This document shows positions 41,240 through 49,228 of a stretch of DNA of 64,000 nucleotides, one piece after another. Made by a program: the position numbers and the translations under genes. The first letter of the stretch is position 1. Each line of letters opens with the position of its first letter. A model generated the notes under the pieces. The model saw only the letters and a list, made by a program, of their open reading frames with translations. It was not told the origin of the DNA and did not search any database. The DNA lies in the NCBI RefSeq assembly GCF_000478275.1, contig NZ_ASJB01000080.1:62001-126000 (forward strand), given 5' to 3'. Source of the stretch: Amycolatopsis orientalis DSM 40040 = KCTC 9412 (lineage in GTDB: Bacteria; Actinomycetota; Actinomycetes; Mycobacteriales; Pseudonocardiaceae).

Positions 41240-42700
41240 CTATTCGCCGATGACCGGCGGCGCGGTGCGCAGATCGGTCCCGAACACCTCGTCCGGATCG
41301 CCCTCGACGAGGTACGTCGGACGCTGGTGCTCGGTGTCCTCGTCTCCTTCGGACTGCTGGCCGCGGCCGCCCATGCCGCCGCCCAGCCCCGGCCCGCCAC
41401 GGCCGCCGGCGCCACCGCCGAGACCGCCCATACCGCGACCTGCCGCCGCTTCGGCCGCTCCGACACCGCCGGGGCGGGCCGCGCCGGAGGCGGAACCCGA
41501 ACCGGGAGTGGAGCTCGAACCGCTACCGGGGCCGAACCCGCTGCCGCCTCCGCTCCGGCCGCCTCGGCCGTTGTACTCGGAGTCGCCCATGCCGCCGCCC
41601 ATCATGGGCGCCATCGGCATGGGGCCCATCGGCATCGAGTTCATGTTCGTGTTGGGGCCGGGTGTGCTGATCGGCGCCGGCGTGTTCTGGAAGCCCGACG
41701 GCGTCGTGCCCGAGGGGATGCTGCCTGACCCCGTGCTGGCGCCGGGGCCAGGGAGGTTGCCGCTGCGGGGCGGGAGAGCCGGGATGCCACCTGGCGTGCG
41801 GCCGCCGCCACCGGGCGGGATGTACGAGCCACCGGGCGGGTTGGAGCCGGGCGGGGTCGAACCGGGCGGCAGCTGATACGGCTGCGGCTTCGCCGGGTCG
41901 TCGATGCCGCCACCGCCGCCGACGCCGAACTTCGGCGGCTCAGCGAACACCGGCTGCTTGGACGCGGCCTCGTACAACGCCTTGTCGTAGTCGTGCATGG
42001 CGGAGGCGGCCTGGGTGTGCGCCTCCCGGCTGTCTTCCTGCTTCTGGATGGACTTGTCGATGTTCTCGCCGAGGTTGAACGGGTTCGACGTCATCCAGCC
42101 GCCGACCTCGTCCTTCCAGCTGAAGGGGATCGGCGCGGGCATCACGTTCTTCACGTGGGACGCCGCGGTGCCCTGATCGTAGATCGTCTCGGACGCGAGC
42201 TTCGCGTTCTGGGAGTTCGCGTCGGACCACTTGCTGAGGCTCTGGAAATAGCCCTTCGCGTTGCCCGCCGCTTCGCCGTCCCAGGTGCCCTGCGACGCGT
42301 TGACCGCTTCGGTCATCGTGGTCGCGAAGCTTTCGAAGGCCTTGTGGATGTCGTGGTACGCGGTGGAGACCTGGGTGACCTGCTCGACGTTCAAGTCGCT
42401 CTTGACGAACTGTTCGAGCCGTTCGTGGTCGTAGCCCTGGTAATCCGCGTTCGACGGTTCCAGCCCCTCGACGTACTGGACGTCGCCGCCGCGGGTCAGG
42501 TCGTCGACGTTCTTGTCGCCGACCTCCTGGGCCTTCTGATGCGCCTGCCCGGTGGCGATGAACTGCTTGACGGCGCCGAAAAGCCAGCCGTCACTGGGAT
42601 CGACGCCTTCGTCCGCCTTCTGCTGGAAGTACGCGTCGCGGGCCGCGGGCGAAAGGTCGGAGACCTGCTTCTCGCTCAGGTTCGGTGTCTTCGTGGTCAT
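41240..42700 (-). CDS. PPE-like T7SS-associated protein with APPVIG tail
   Basis: 486 aa, no signal peptide. Residues about 60-260 are a PPE/WXG-type helical bundle (HDIHKAFESFATTMTEAVNAS and W-D-G near 135). Residues 280-460 are very Pro/Gly/Met-rich and probably disordered. The last 25 residues (YLVEGDPDEVFGTD then APPVIGE) form a conserved tail also seen at the end of the partial gene at 1-101. It probably exports through an ESX-like system with the help of the EspG-like chaperone encoded three genes upstream (43916-44689). The order on the minus strand is espG-like, 43274 gene, DUF3558 lipoprotein, then this gene; the gaps between the last three genes are 5 and 13 bp. Confidence 0.8.
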   Translation of the reverse strand: MTTKTPNLSEKQVSDLSPAARDAYFQQKADEGVDPSDGWLFGAVKQFIATGQAHQKAQEVGDKNVDDLTRGGDVQYVEGLEPSNADYQGYDHERLEQFVKSDLNVEQVTQVSTAYHDIHKAFESFATTMTEAVNASQGTWDGEAAGNAKGYFQSLSKWSDANSQNAKLASETIYDQGTAASHVKNVMPAPIPFSWKDEVGGWMTSNPFNLGENIDKSIQKQEDSREAHTQAASAMHDYDKALYEAASKQPVFAEPPKFGVGGGGGIDDPAKPQPYQLPPGSTPPGSNPPGGSYIPPGGGGRTPGGIPALPPRSGNLPGPGASTGSGSIPSGTTPSGFQNTPAPISTPGPNTNMNSMPMGPMPMAPMMGGGMGDSEYNGRGGRSGGGSGFGPGSGSSSTPGSGSASGAARPGGVGAAEAAAGRGMGGLGGGAGGRGGPGLGGGMGGRGQQSEGDEDTEHQRPTYLVEGDPDEVFGTDLRTAPPVIGE

Positions 42701-42713
42701 CCCTGTTTCCCCC

Positions 42714-43268
42714 TTAGCTCTTCGGAAGCTTCGGTGCGACGATGTCCGCGACCTTCTCCGCGACCCCGCACGCCTTCTCGGGGTCTGTCGACACCGTGAC
42801 GACGTCCACCCGCGAGGTGGCGCCCGCTTCGAGCGCCATCAGGCAGTTCGTCGGCGGCGTCGGGACCAGGACCGCCTTGCGGCCCTGCACGTTGCCGTTG
42901 GTCTTGCCGTTCCCGGCGTCGTTGACGCTGTCAAGCCCCTGCGTGTCACGGACGCCGACGCTGACCGTCAGCGATTCCTCGCTGGCGGTGGCCTTGTCCT
43001 TCGTGAGCGTGCAGGTGCGGGCTCCGCCGTCTTCACCGGTCTCCGGCGCCTTGAAGGTGCCGTAGGAGGCCAGGTCGGTCGCGCTGACGAGGGAGCACGG
43101 GTCCAGCGACGCGGTGTTCCCCCCGCCGATGGACGGCGACGCGGCGGAAGACGTCGGCTGTCCCGGCGCCGAGGACGGCGCGGCGGTGGGTGTTCCGGGC
43201 TTCTCGCTGGAGCAGGCGGCGAGTACCAGTGCGGCCGCGGCGAGCGGCAGGGCGTAAAGCTTCTTCAT
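42714..43268 (-). CDS. DUF3558-type lipoprotein
   Basis: 184 aa. The signal peptide ends with a lipobox (VLAACSS), so it is an outer-face lipoprotein. A Ser/Pro/Thr-rich spacer is followed by a domain beginning LDPCSLVSATDLASYG, with two further Cys (RTCTL and ACGVAE). This is the DUF3558 pattern, common in Pseudonocardiaceae and mycobacteria and often next to ESX substrates. Its role is unknown. The ATG at 43268 (MKKLY) gives a normal signal peptide; a TTG at 43277 would overlap the previous stop. The PPE-like gene follows after 13 bp. Confidence 0.83.
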   Translation of the reverse strand: MKKLYALPLAAAALVLAACSSEKPGTPTAAPSSAPGQPTSSAASPSIGGGNTASLDPCSLVSATDLASYGTFKAPETGEDGGARTCTLTKDKATASEESLTVSVGVRDTQGLDSVNDAGNGKTNGNVQGRKAVLVPTPPTNCLMALEAGATSRVDVVTVSTDPEKACGVAEKVADIVAPKLPKS

Positions 43269-43273
43269 CGTCC

Positions 43274-43750
43274 TCAAGCCTGGATCTTCTTGGTGGCGTC
43301 GATCGCGCGGTCTTCGACGTCCTTGTACAGTCCGGCCGCCCTGGCCAGCGCCTCGTCTGCGTCCTTGACCACCTTGGCGAACTGTTCGAGCACGACGGCC
43401 GCGGATCCGGCCGCCTCGGAGGCGCCCTTCTGGTCGTGCGCCGCCACGGCCTTGCCGTACGGGTGGCCGCCCAGCTGCGGGGCCTGCGAAAGGTGCACCG
43501 TCTTCGCCTTGAGCGTGTCGAGGTGCTCGGACATGTCCGCCAGCGCCTTGCGCAGCGGTTCCACGCCCTTCTCGGTGATCGTGAAGCCGCCGTTCTTGGC
43601 GGCCGAGACCAGCTTCTGGGTTTCGGCGCTGACCTTGGCGATCGCCTCCTGGTTCAGCCCGCCCTTGGCCACATAGCCCGCCGCCGCCCCCATGGCCGCG
43701 CCGATCGAAAAGTCCGGTGCCGCCTGTCCGCCGTCCGCTTCGAAAGCCAT
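43274..43750 (-). CDS. Helical ESX-cluster protein, unknown function
   Basis: 158 aa, largely helical with no signal peptide or membrane segment. It has an N-terminal Gly/Ala-rich GAAMGAAAGYVAKGGLNQEA and two long heptad-type helices. Size and composition resemble small WXG100/EspC-like secreted proteins, but I see no W-x-G. The ATG at 43750 is preferred. The DUF3558 gene begins 5 bp after its stop, so it belongs to the same operon as the PPE-like gene. Probably a secreted partner; this is inference from context. Confidence 0.65.
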   Translation of the reverse strand: MAFEADGGQAAPDFSIGAAMGAAAGYVAKGGLNQEAIAKVSAETQKLVSAAKNGGFTITEKGVEPLRKALADMSEHLDTLKAKTVHLSQAPQLGGHPYGKAVAAHDQKGASEAAGSAAVVLEQFAKVVKDADEALARAAGLYKDVEDRAIDATKKIQA

Positions 43751-43915
43751 CGCCCGCCCCACTGCATCGTCTGCTCGCCCGTGCGTACCGCCCGGCAGTC
43801 TACTAGCCGAGCACTCAGCGCAACGCTGATCGAGCCGATTCGCCGATCACCGCGGAGTGCGCCGGAACTGTGACGAAACGGGCGTCACCGCGGTTCCCCG
43901 TGCTCCGGAACCGCC

Positions 43916-44689
43916 TCAGAACTGCCCTTCGAGCTGGGCGTACAGCTGCTGCGCGATCCGCGCGTTGTCGGCCGGAGCGTAGGTCAGCCAGCTTTGCCCA
44001 TCGGCCGCCCGGCGCGAGGTCATCATGTACCGGCCCGCTTCGGTGTCGAACCAGGCCAGCGGCGGGAACACCTGGCCGCCGCGGATGAACACGCTGAACT
44101 GGCCCACGCGCGTCTTCGGCTTCTCGAAGATCCGTTCCACCTGCCGCTGCTGCGGGTTCGACCCGTGGGACCGGGGCCCGCTGACTCCTGCGAAGGGGTC
44201 GTACGCGTCGTCATTGTTGCGAGGACGCTTCGGCGCGCTGACCGGCTTCGCGATGGTGACGGACTGGCCGGGGCCGGCCGGGGTGAGCGGCAGCAGGTCG
44301 ACGATCGACGCGACGATCGCGGTCGGCCTGGTCTCTTCGAAGACGAGCAGGTTCTCGTCCTGGCGCGCGAGGACCCCGAACTGGCCGTTGGTCGCCGCCC
44401 TCGCGAACAGCTGCTTGTCCTTGTCCATCTGCGCGACCGTCCAGACGGCGAGCTGCGGATTGACGAACGTGGCGAGCGCGAGTTCGACGTCGGCGTCGAG
44501 CCTGCCGCCGCGCATCAGGCCGCGGCCTTCGAGATCGCGGAAGACGGCCTCACGCACCATCGCGCGCTGATCGATCGTCGTGCCGATGTGCGGGACCTCG
44601 AACGGGACCGGCGCCGGCCCGAACCGGCCGTGTTCGAGCAGGATGTCCACCGCCGCCAGCGACAGCGAGAACGAATGCGGCATCGCCAT
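43916..44689 (-). CDS. EspG-family ESX secretion-associated protein
   Basis: About 257 aa. It starts MAMPHSFSLSLAAVDILLEHGRFG, then has LEGRGLMRGGRLDADVE, FVRG-like strands and a final QSWLTYAPADNARIAQQLYAQLEG. This is the PF14011 EspG pattern. EspG proteins are cytoplasmic chaperones that bind the tip of PE-PPE type substrates before export. A PPE-like candidate client lies three genes downstream. Start is ATG at 44689 or 44683; a GGGGGG ribosome-binding site sits just upstream. It is divergent from the small gene at 44798. Confidence 0.83.
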   Translation of the reverse strand: MAMPHSFSLSLAAVDILLEHGRFGPAPVPFEVPHIGTTIDQRAMVREAVFRDLEGRGLMRGGRLDADVELALATFVNPQLAVWTVAQMDKDKQLFARAATNGQFGVLARQDENLLVFEETRPTAIVASIVDLLPLTPAGPGQSVTIAKPVSAPKRPRNNDDAYDPFAGVSGPRSHGSNPQQRQVERIFEKPKTRVGQFSVFIRGGQVFPPLAWFDTEAGRYMMTSRRAADGQSWLTYAPADNARIAQQLYAQLEGQF

Positions 44690-44797
44690 TTCCCCCCGCG
44701 GGTGTCTTGTTCGTCGGGATGAACGTAGTCCACTCACCCGGTACGCCCGCAGCGAACCCGCTTGCCCGGCCGCGATCAAGGCTGGTGCCATGGGTTC

Positions 44798-45040
44798 ATG
44801 GCAGACCAGAAACCCGCGCTCGTGCTCCATCTCGCCACCGGTGGGGAGCCGCTGCTCTTCGCGCTCACGACGGAAGAAACCGAACGGCTGACCAAGGACC
44901 TTTCGCATTTCGTGCGCACCGGTTCGGTACAGACGATCCAGACGAAGGACGACTCCGAGGTGGCGATCAACTTCTCCCACGTCGCCGCCGCCTACATCGA
45001 CGATCTGAACCGCAAGACGCGGGTGTTCGGGCTCCACTAG
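44798..45040 (+). CDS. Small conserved-looking protein beside espG, unknown function
   Basis: 80 aa. It has a beta-alpha-beta feel: PALVLHLATGGEPLLFALTT, then a central helix ERLTKDLSHFV and a strand series ending HVAAAYIDD. No signal peptide or membrane helix. I recognise no family. The ATG at 44798 (MADQ) is the natural start; 44762 would add an arginine-rich head. It is divergent from the EspG-type gene and convergent with glfT2. The 292-bp spacer after it carries two palindromes. Confidence 0.6.
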   Translation: MADQKPALVLHLATGGEPLLFALTTEETERLTKDLSHFVRTGSVQTIQTKDDSEVAINFSHVAAAYIDDLNRKTRVFGLH

Positions 45041-45187
45041 GTCCGGGAGAACAGTTCCAGCAGTCCGGCCGGCACCGACGTGCTGCCGTTGGCCGCGACC
45101 CCCTTACTTGCGACATGCTGGGTTAGCGCCGCTAGGAAAGCTGGCGATACTAAAGGTCCCTTGCTCTCTTTTTCGGGGGGCCGACAC

Positions 45188-45240
45188 GTCCCCAATGCCA
45201 CATTGGAGACGTTGAGTGCCTCCAATGTGGCATTGGGGAC
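45188..45240. repeat. 21-bp-arm inverted repeat in the glfT2 convergent spacer
   Basis: The arms 45188-45208 and 45220-45240 are perfectly complementary with an 11-base loop. The sequence (CCCCAATGCCACATTGG core) is unlike the other palindromes here. It lies between the small gene and glfT2. Confidence 0.88.
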
Positions 45241-45256
45241 ATCGAGCCGGGCCAGA

Positions 45257-45311
45257 TGTCATGAACGGGACTTTCCTTGCAGTTTTTGCAAGGAAAGTCC
45301 CGTTCATGACA
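45257..45311. repeat. 55-bp palindrome with variant arms (AACGGGACTTTCC member)
   Basis: 25-bp perfect arms 45257-45281 and 45287-45311 around a 5-base loop. It is a divergent member of the family at 17060, 21861 and 41171: several substitutions are mirrored in both arms, so base pairing has been kept while sequence changed. Confidence 0.9.
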
Positions 45312-45332
45312 ACGCTAGAGCGCGGAGCGGAG

Positions 45333-47258
45333 TTACAGCTCGTAGAGCCGCTTCCAGTTCTCCCGCGACGTCAGCTCGGGCATGGAGCGCTTGTACTGCT
45401 CCTGCACCGCCGCGCCTTCCTTCCGGAGCCGCTGGATCACCTTGGCACCGCGGCGAGCGAGGTCGAACATCTTCGCGCGGTCGTACGAGCGGACCCGCAC
45501 GCCTTCCTGCGAAGCGTCGGTGACGACGGCGGTGTCGAAGGTGGCGACGTGCCACCAGTGGGCCTCGTCGATCGGGATCGCGCCGAGCGAGTGACGGCTG
45601 CGGCCGAGCACCCGGTCGAGGATCCGCTTGATCAGCACCAGGCGCTGCATGCTGGGCCGCGGCGCGCTGTTGATGATGCCGATGTCGTTCGACGCGATGC
45701 CCGGGACGTCGGTGGCCTTGTGCCGCTTGGTCTCGGGGTACTCGTCGCGGATCCGGCGGATCTCCTTCATCGCGGCGACGCCGCCGTCACGCAGGACCTC
45801 CGGGCCTTCGAGGAAGTCCTCGACGGCCTTGATCAGCGTGGCGGACAGGCCGTACTGCATGCCGAGCAGGTACCGGACCAGCTGCGCGATGAGCACGCGC
45901 GAGAGCAGGTTCAGGTTGAACGGCGAGTGCAGCGCGGCGGTGATGATCGAGTTCCGCAGGTTGAAGTAGCGGTGCCACTCGTCCCAGTCCTTCCAGTGGA
46001 AGTCGGCGTGCCAGACGCCGGCGCCCGGAAGGGTGACCGTGGGGAAGCCGTGCGCGCGGGCGCGGTAGCTGTACTCCGCGTCGTCCCACTGGAAGAAGAA
46101 CGGCAGCGGGTAGCCCGTGGCCTTGACGACCTCGTACGGGATCAGGCACGACCACCAGCCGTTGTACCCGGCGTCGAGGCGGCGTTCCTGGCGGTTCGGC
46201 TTGAGGGTCTCCTCGTCGACGCCGAGCAGGTCGGCGGTCGAGAGCGAGTGCGTCACCGGCTGGCCGGGCTCCAGCGTGTTCAGCCGGGCGTATTCGGCGC
46301 CGACGTGCAGCTGGTTCGGGTGCAGCAGGTTCAGCATCTGCCCGCCGACGATGACCGGGTTGACCGTGCGGTTGGAGAACGCGGTCATCCGGATCACCAG
46401 GTCCGGCTCGAGCAGCACGTCGTCGTCCATGAACAGGACGTTCGCGTGCTCGGTCTCGGTGTGCCCGGCGACCTCGTAGAGGCCGCGGGTGAAGCCGCCG
46501 GCACCGCCGAGGTTCGGCTGCTTGATGTAGTGCAGCTTGTCGCCGAGGTCCTTCGCGACCTGCTCGAAGCCGTCACGCGACTCGACGAGGTCGGTGCCCT
46601 GGTCGGCGACGTAGATCGCGTCGAGCGTCTCCAGCGAGGAGACGTCGGCGGCGAGCGCCTGCAGGTTCGACAGGCAGTCGTCGGCGCGGTTCATCGTGCA
46701 GATGGTCACCGCGGTCGGGCGGATCTTCTCCGGCGCTTCGACCGTCCAGCGGACGTTCTCGACGCGCAGCGACTGGCCGCCCTCGGTCTCGAGGTCGAGC
46801 CAGAGCGCGCCACCGTCGTAGAACTTGTCCAGCTTCGCGGTCAGCGTCACCTTCTGCTGCTTCGCGCCCGCGATGATCTCGGCGGCGACCACGCGCGCGT
46901 CGCCCTCGAGGTCGGAAGCGCCGATGGACAGCTGCCCGTCACCGGTGACGACGGCCTCGACCGCGACCTCGGTCACGTCGGTCCAGCGCTGCCAGTAGCT
47001 CGCGGGGAAGCGCCCGAAGTAGGTGTTGCCGGACACCTTCGACGCCGGCTCGATGGCGATGCCCGCGCGTTCGCGCACGGCACTGCCCCATTCGAGCTCG
47101 GCGTAGAGGTCCTTGCTGACGATGGGGGCCGGGCCGGCGTAGAGCCCGCGCTGCGCGGTGAGACGGCCCTGCGGGGTGCGTTCCGCGAAGCGGGTGTCGT
47201 CGATAGTGCTCACCATGGCGCTCGGGGCCTCTCCGGTGACGGCGGCTTTACCGGGCAT
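45333..47258 (-). CDS. glfT2: Galactofuranosyltransferase GlfT2
   Basis: 641 aa, the size of Rv3808c. An N-terminal beta-barrel region is followed by the GT-A core: TAVTICTMNRADDC, LGGAGGFTRGL, the metal site FMDDDV, then FQWDDAEYSYRARA, and HADFHWKDWDEWHRYFNLRN. The C-terminal helical region sets chain length. It polymerises about 30 galactofuranose units with alternating beta-1,5 and beta-1,6 links. ATG with GAGGA upstream, six bases after the GtrA stop, so it is cotranscribed with the GtrA-type gene. This is a strong match to the family. Confidence 0.95.
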   Translation of the reverse strand: MPGKAAVTGEAPSAMVSTIDDTRFAERTPQGRLTAQRGLYAGPAPIVSKDLYAELEWGSAVRERAGIAIEPASKVSGNTYFGRFPASYWQRWTDVTEVAVEAVVTGDGQLSIGASDLEGDARVVAAEIIAGAKQQKVTLTAKLDKFYDGGALWLDLETEGGQSLRVENVRWTVEAPEKIRPTAVTICTMNRADDCLSNLQALAADVSSLETLDAIYVADQGTDLVESRDGFEQVAKDLGDKLHYIKQPNLGGAGGFTRGLYEVAGHTETEHANVLFMDDDVLLEPDLVIRMTAFSNRTVNPVIVGGQMLNLLHPNQLHVGAEYARLNTLEPGQPVTHSLSTADLLGVDEETLKPNRQERRLDAGYNGWWSCLIPYEVVKATGYPLPFFFQWDDAEYSYRARAHGFPTVTLPGAGVWHADFHWKDWDEWHRYFNLRNSIITAALHSPFNLNLLSRVLIAQLVRYLLGMQYGLSATLIKAVEDFLEGPEVLRDGGVAAMKEIRRIRDEYPETKRHKATDVPGIASNDIGIINSAPRPSMQRLVLIKRILDRVLGRSRHSLGAIPIDEAHWWHVATFDTAVVTDASQEGVRVRSYDRAKMFDLARRGAKVIQRLRKEGAAVQEQYKRSMPELTSRENWKRLYEL

Positions 47259-47264
47259 GAATCC

Positions 47265-47756
47265 TCAGTTCTCCTCTGTGCTGGTCAAGACTGGGCTGGT
47301 GGCGCGGGGCTCACGGAAGACGACCCACTTGAGCATGACGAAATTGATCACGGTCGCGGTTGCCTGCGAAACGACCCAACCGAAAGTGGCCTTCCAGGCC
47401 GACTCCGGCAGGACGTGCAGCATCGTGCGGTTGACGCCGACGGCCACGAGGAACGTCACGGCGTACAGGAGTACGAAGCTACCGATCTGACGTGCGCCCT
47501 CCTGGCGTCCACCGGCGAAGGTGAACTTGCGGTTCAGGAAGAAGGCGGTCGTGGTGCCCACGATGAAGCTGAGCGCGCGGGCGATGTCCACCCACGGCGT
47601 CGCGTCCATTCCGAGAGCACGAAGCCCCTGGTAGACGCCGAAATCGACGAGGGCGCAGAATCCGCCGATGAGGCCGAAGCGGATGAGCTGCCCGAGCAGC
47701 CCAGGGGAGGACGGCGCTGCCGCCGTCGAGCCGGCTTTCGGGTCGGTCGCCACCAC
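47265..47756 (-). CDS. GtrA-family membrane protein (Rv3789 homologue)
   Basis: 163 aa, four predicted helices. LIRFGLIGGFCALVDFGVY and FFLNRKFTFAGG, then a last pair of helices with FVMLKWVVFR, are the GtrA signature. In mycobacteria Rv3789 lies beside dprE1 and was proposed as a decaprenyl-phosphate-arabinose translocase or an anchor for AftA. GTG start at 47756 (or 47753) has GAGG at good distance. It is divergent from dprE1 by about 100 bp, so the arabinose-donor genes and galactan genes share one control region. Confidence 0.9.
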   Translation of the reverse strand: MVATDPKAGSTAAAPSSPGLLGQLIRFGLIGGFCALVDFGVYQGLRALGMDATPWVDIARALSFIVGTTTAFFLNRKFTFAGGRQEGARQIGSFVLLYAVTFLVAVGVNRTMLHVLPESAWKATFGWVVSQATATVINFVMLKWVVFREPRATSPVLTSTEEN

Positions 47757-47857
47757 TGCTCTACCTCATAAACTGCTGGGGCTGGTGCGCAAAGTGTAGA
47801 AGCGAGCACTTCAGGGTCACGTTCCGGGCAGTGTTCGGCGTGGTTACCCTGGTCGGC

Positions 47858-49228
47858 GTGACCCAAGCACCCAAGACACAGCGGCAGTCGCTCATGGGCT
47901 GGGCAAGGACGTCGCCGAGTATCGCGGACGTCCTGAGCACCCCCGACGTGGAGACCATCGCCCGGGCGGTGACACAGGCCGGGGAACGCGGGGTCATCGC
48001 GCGCGGCCTCGGCCGGTCGTACGGCGACCCGGCGCAGAACGCGGGTGGCCTGGTCATCGACATGACCGCGCTGGACCGTATCCACTCGATCGACCCGGAC
48101 TCCGGCATCGTCGACCTCGACGCGGGCGTCAGCCTCGACAAGCTGATGCGCGAAGGCCTGCCCTACGGCCTGTGGGTCCCGGTGCTGCCGGGTACGCGCC
48201 AGGTGACCATCGGCGGCGCGATCGCCAACGACATCCACGGCAAGAACCACCACTCGGCGGGCAGCTTCGGCAACCACGTGGTGTCGCTGGACCTGGTCAC
48301 CGCCGACGGGCAGGTGCGCACGATCACGCCGGACGGCCCCGATTCGGAGCTGTTCTGGGCGACCGTGGCGGGCATCGGCCTCACCGGCGTCATCGTCCGG
48401 GCCAAGATCCGGATGACGAAGACCGAGACGGCCTACTTCAAGGCCGACATCCAGCGCACGGCGAACCTCGACGAGACCCTGGCGCTGGTCACCGACGGTT
48501 CCGAGGACAACTACACCTACTCGTCCGGCTGGTTCGACTCGATCTCCAGGGGCGCGAAGCTCGGCCGCGCCGCTTTCCAGCGCGGCTCGCTCGCGAAACT
48601 GGACGAACTGCCGCCCAAGCTGCGCGCGGACCCGCTCAAGTTCAACCCGGGCACCCTGGCGACCCTGCCGGACGTGTTCCCGAACGGACTGGCGAACAAG
48701 CTGTCGTTCACCGCCATCGGCGAGCTGTACTACCGCAAGACCGCGAAGAACGCGCGCGACCAGATCCAGAGCCTGACGGCGTTCTACCACCCGCTCGACC
48801 TGTTCGGCGAGTGGAACCGCGCGTACGGCTCCAAGGGTTTCCTTCAGTACCAGTTCAGCACGCCGCTGAACGCGCACGAGCCGCTGCGCCGGATCATCCA
48901 GAAGGTGGCCGACTCCGGGCACGTGTCGTTCCTCAACGTGTTCAAGCAGATGGGCGAGGGCAACCCGGCGCCGCTGTCGTTCCCGCACCCCGGCTGGATG
49001 GTCTGCCTCGACTTCCCGATCAAGGACGGGCTGAGCCGGTTCTGCCAGGAACTCGACGACGACGTGCTCGCGCTCGGCGGCCGCCTGTACACGGCGAAGG
49101 ACTCGCGGACCTCCGCGGAGAACTTCGCGAAGATGTACCCGCGGCTCGAGGAATGGCGCAAGGTCCGCGCTTCCGTTGACCCCGAAGGCGTTTTCGCCTC
49201 TGACATGTCCCGAAGGTTGGAACTGTGA
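47858..49228 (+). CDS. dprE1: Decaprenylphosphoryl-ribose 2'-epimerase, oxidative subunit DprE1
   Basis: 456 aa. FAD-binding PCMH segments ARGLGRSYGD, GTRQVTIGGAIANDIHGKNHH and SFGNHV are conserved with M. tuberculosis Rv3790. Cys383 in GWMVCLDFPIKDGL is the equivalent of Cys387, the residue attacked by benzothiazinones, and is kept. It oxidises decaprenyl-phospho-ribose to the 2'-keto intermediate for arabinan synthesis. GTG at 47858 gives VTQAPKTQ, and the real sequence starts to match the family by residue 13. dprE2 overlaps by 4 bp (GTGA). Confidence 0.95.
   Translation: MTQAPKTQRQSLMGWARTSPSIADVLSTPDVETIARAVTQAGERGVIARGLGRSYGDPAQNAGGLVIDMTALDRIHSIDPDSGIVDLDAGVSLDKLMREGLPYGLWVPVLPGTRQVTIGGAIANDIHGKNHHSAGSFGNHVVSLDLVTADGQVRTITPDGPDSELFWATVAGIGLTGVIVRAKIRMTKTETAYFKADIQRTANLDETLALVTDGSEDNYTYSSGWFDSISRGAKLGRAAFQRGSLAKLDELPPKLRADPLKFNPGTLATLPDVFPNGLANKLSFTAIGELYYRKTAKNARDQIQSLTAFYHPLDLFGEWNRAYGSKGFLQYQFSTPLNAHEPLRRIIQKVADSGHVSFLNVFKQMGEGNPAPLSFPHPGWMVCLDFPIKDGLSRFCQELDDDVLALGGRLYTAKDSRTSAENFAKMYPRLEEWRKVRASVDPEGVFASDMSRRLEL

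Noticed and set aside
45216..47771. Plus-strand open frame (851 codons) opposite glfT2 and gtrA
   Set aside because: Antisense to two well-identified wall genes, starts within a repeat, and has the Arg/Val/Asp bias of shadow frames.
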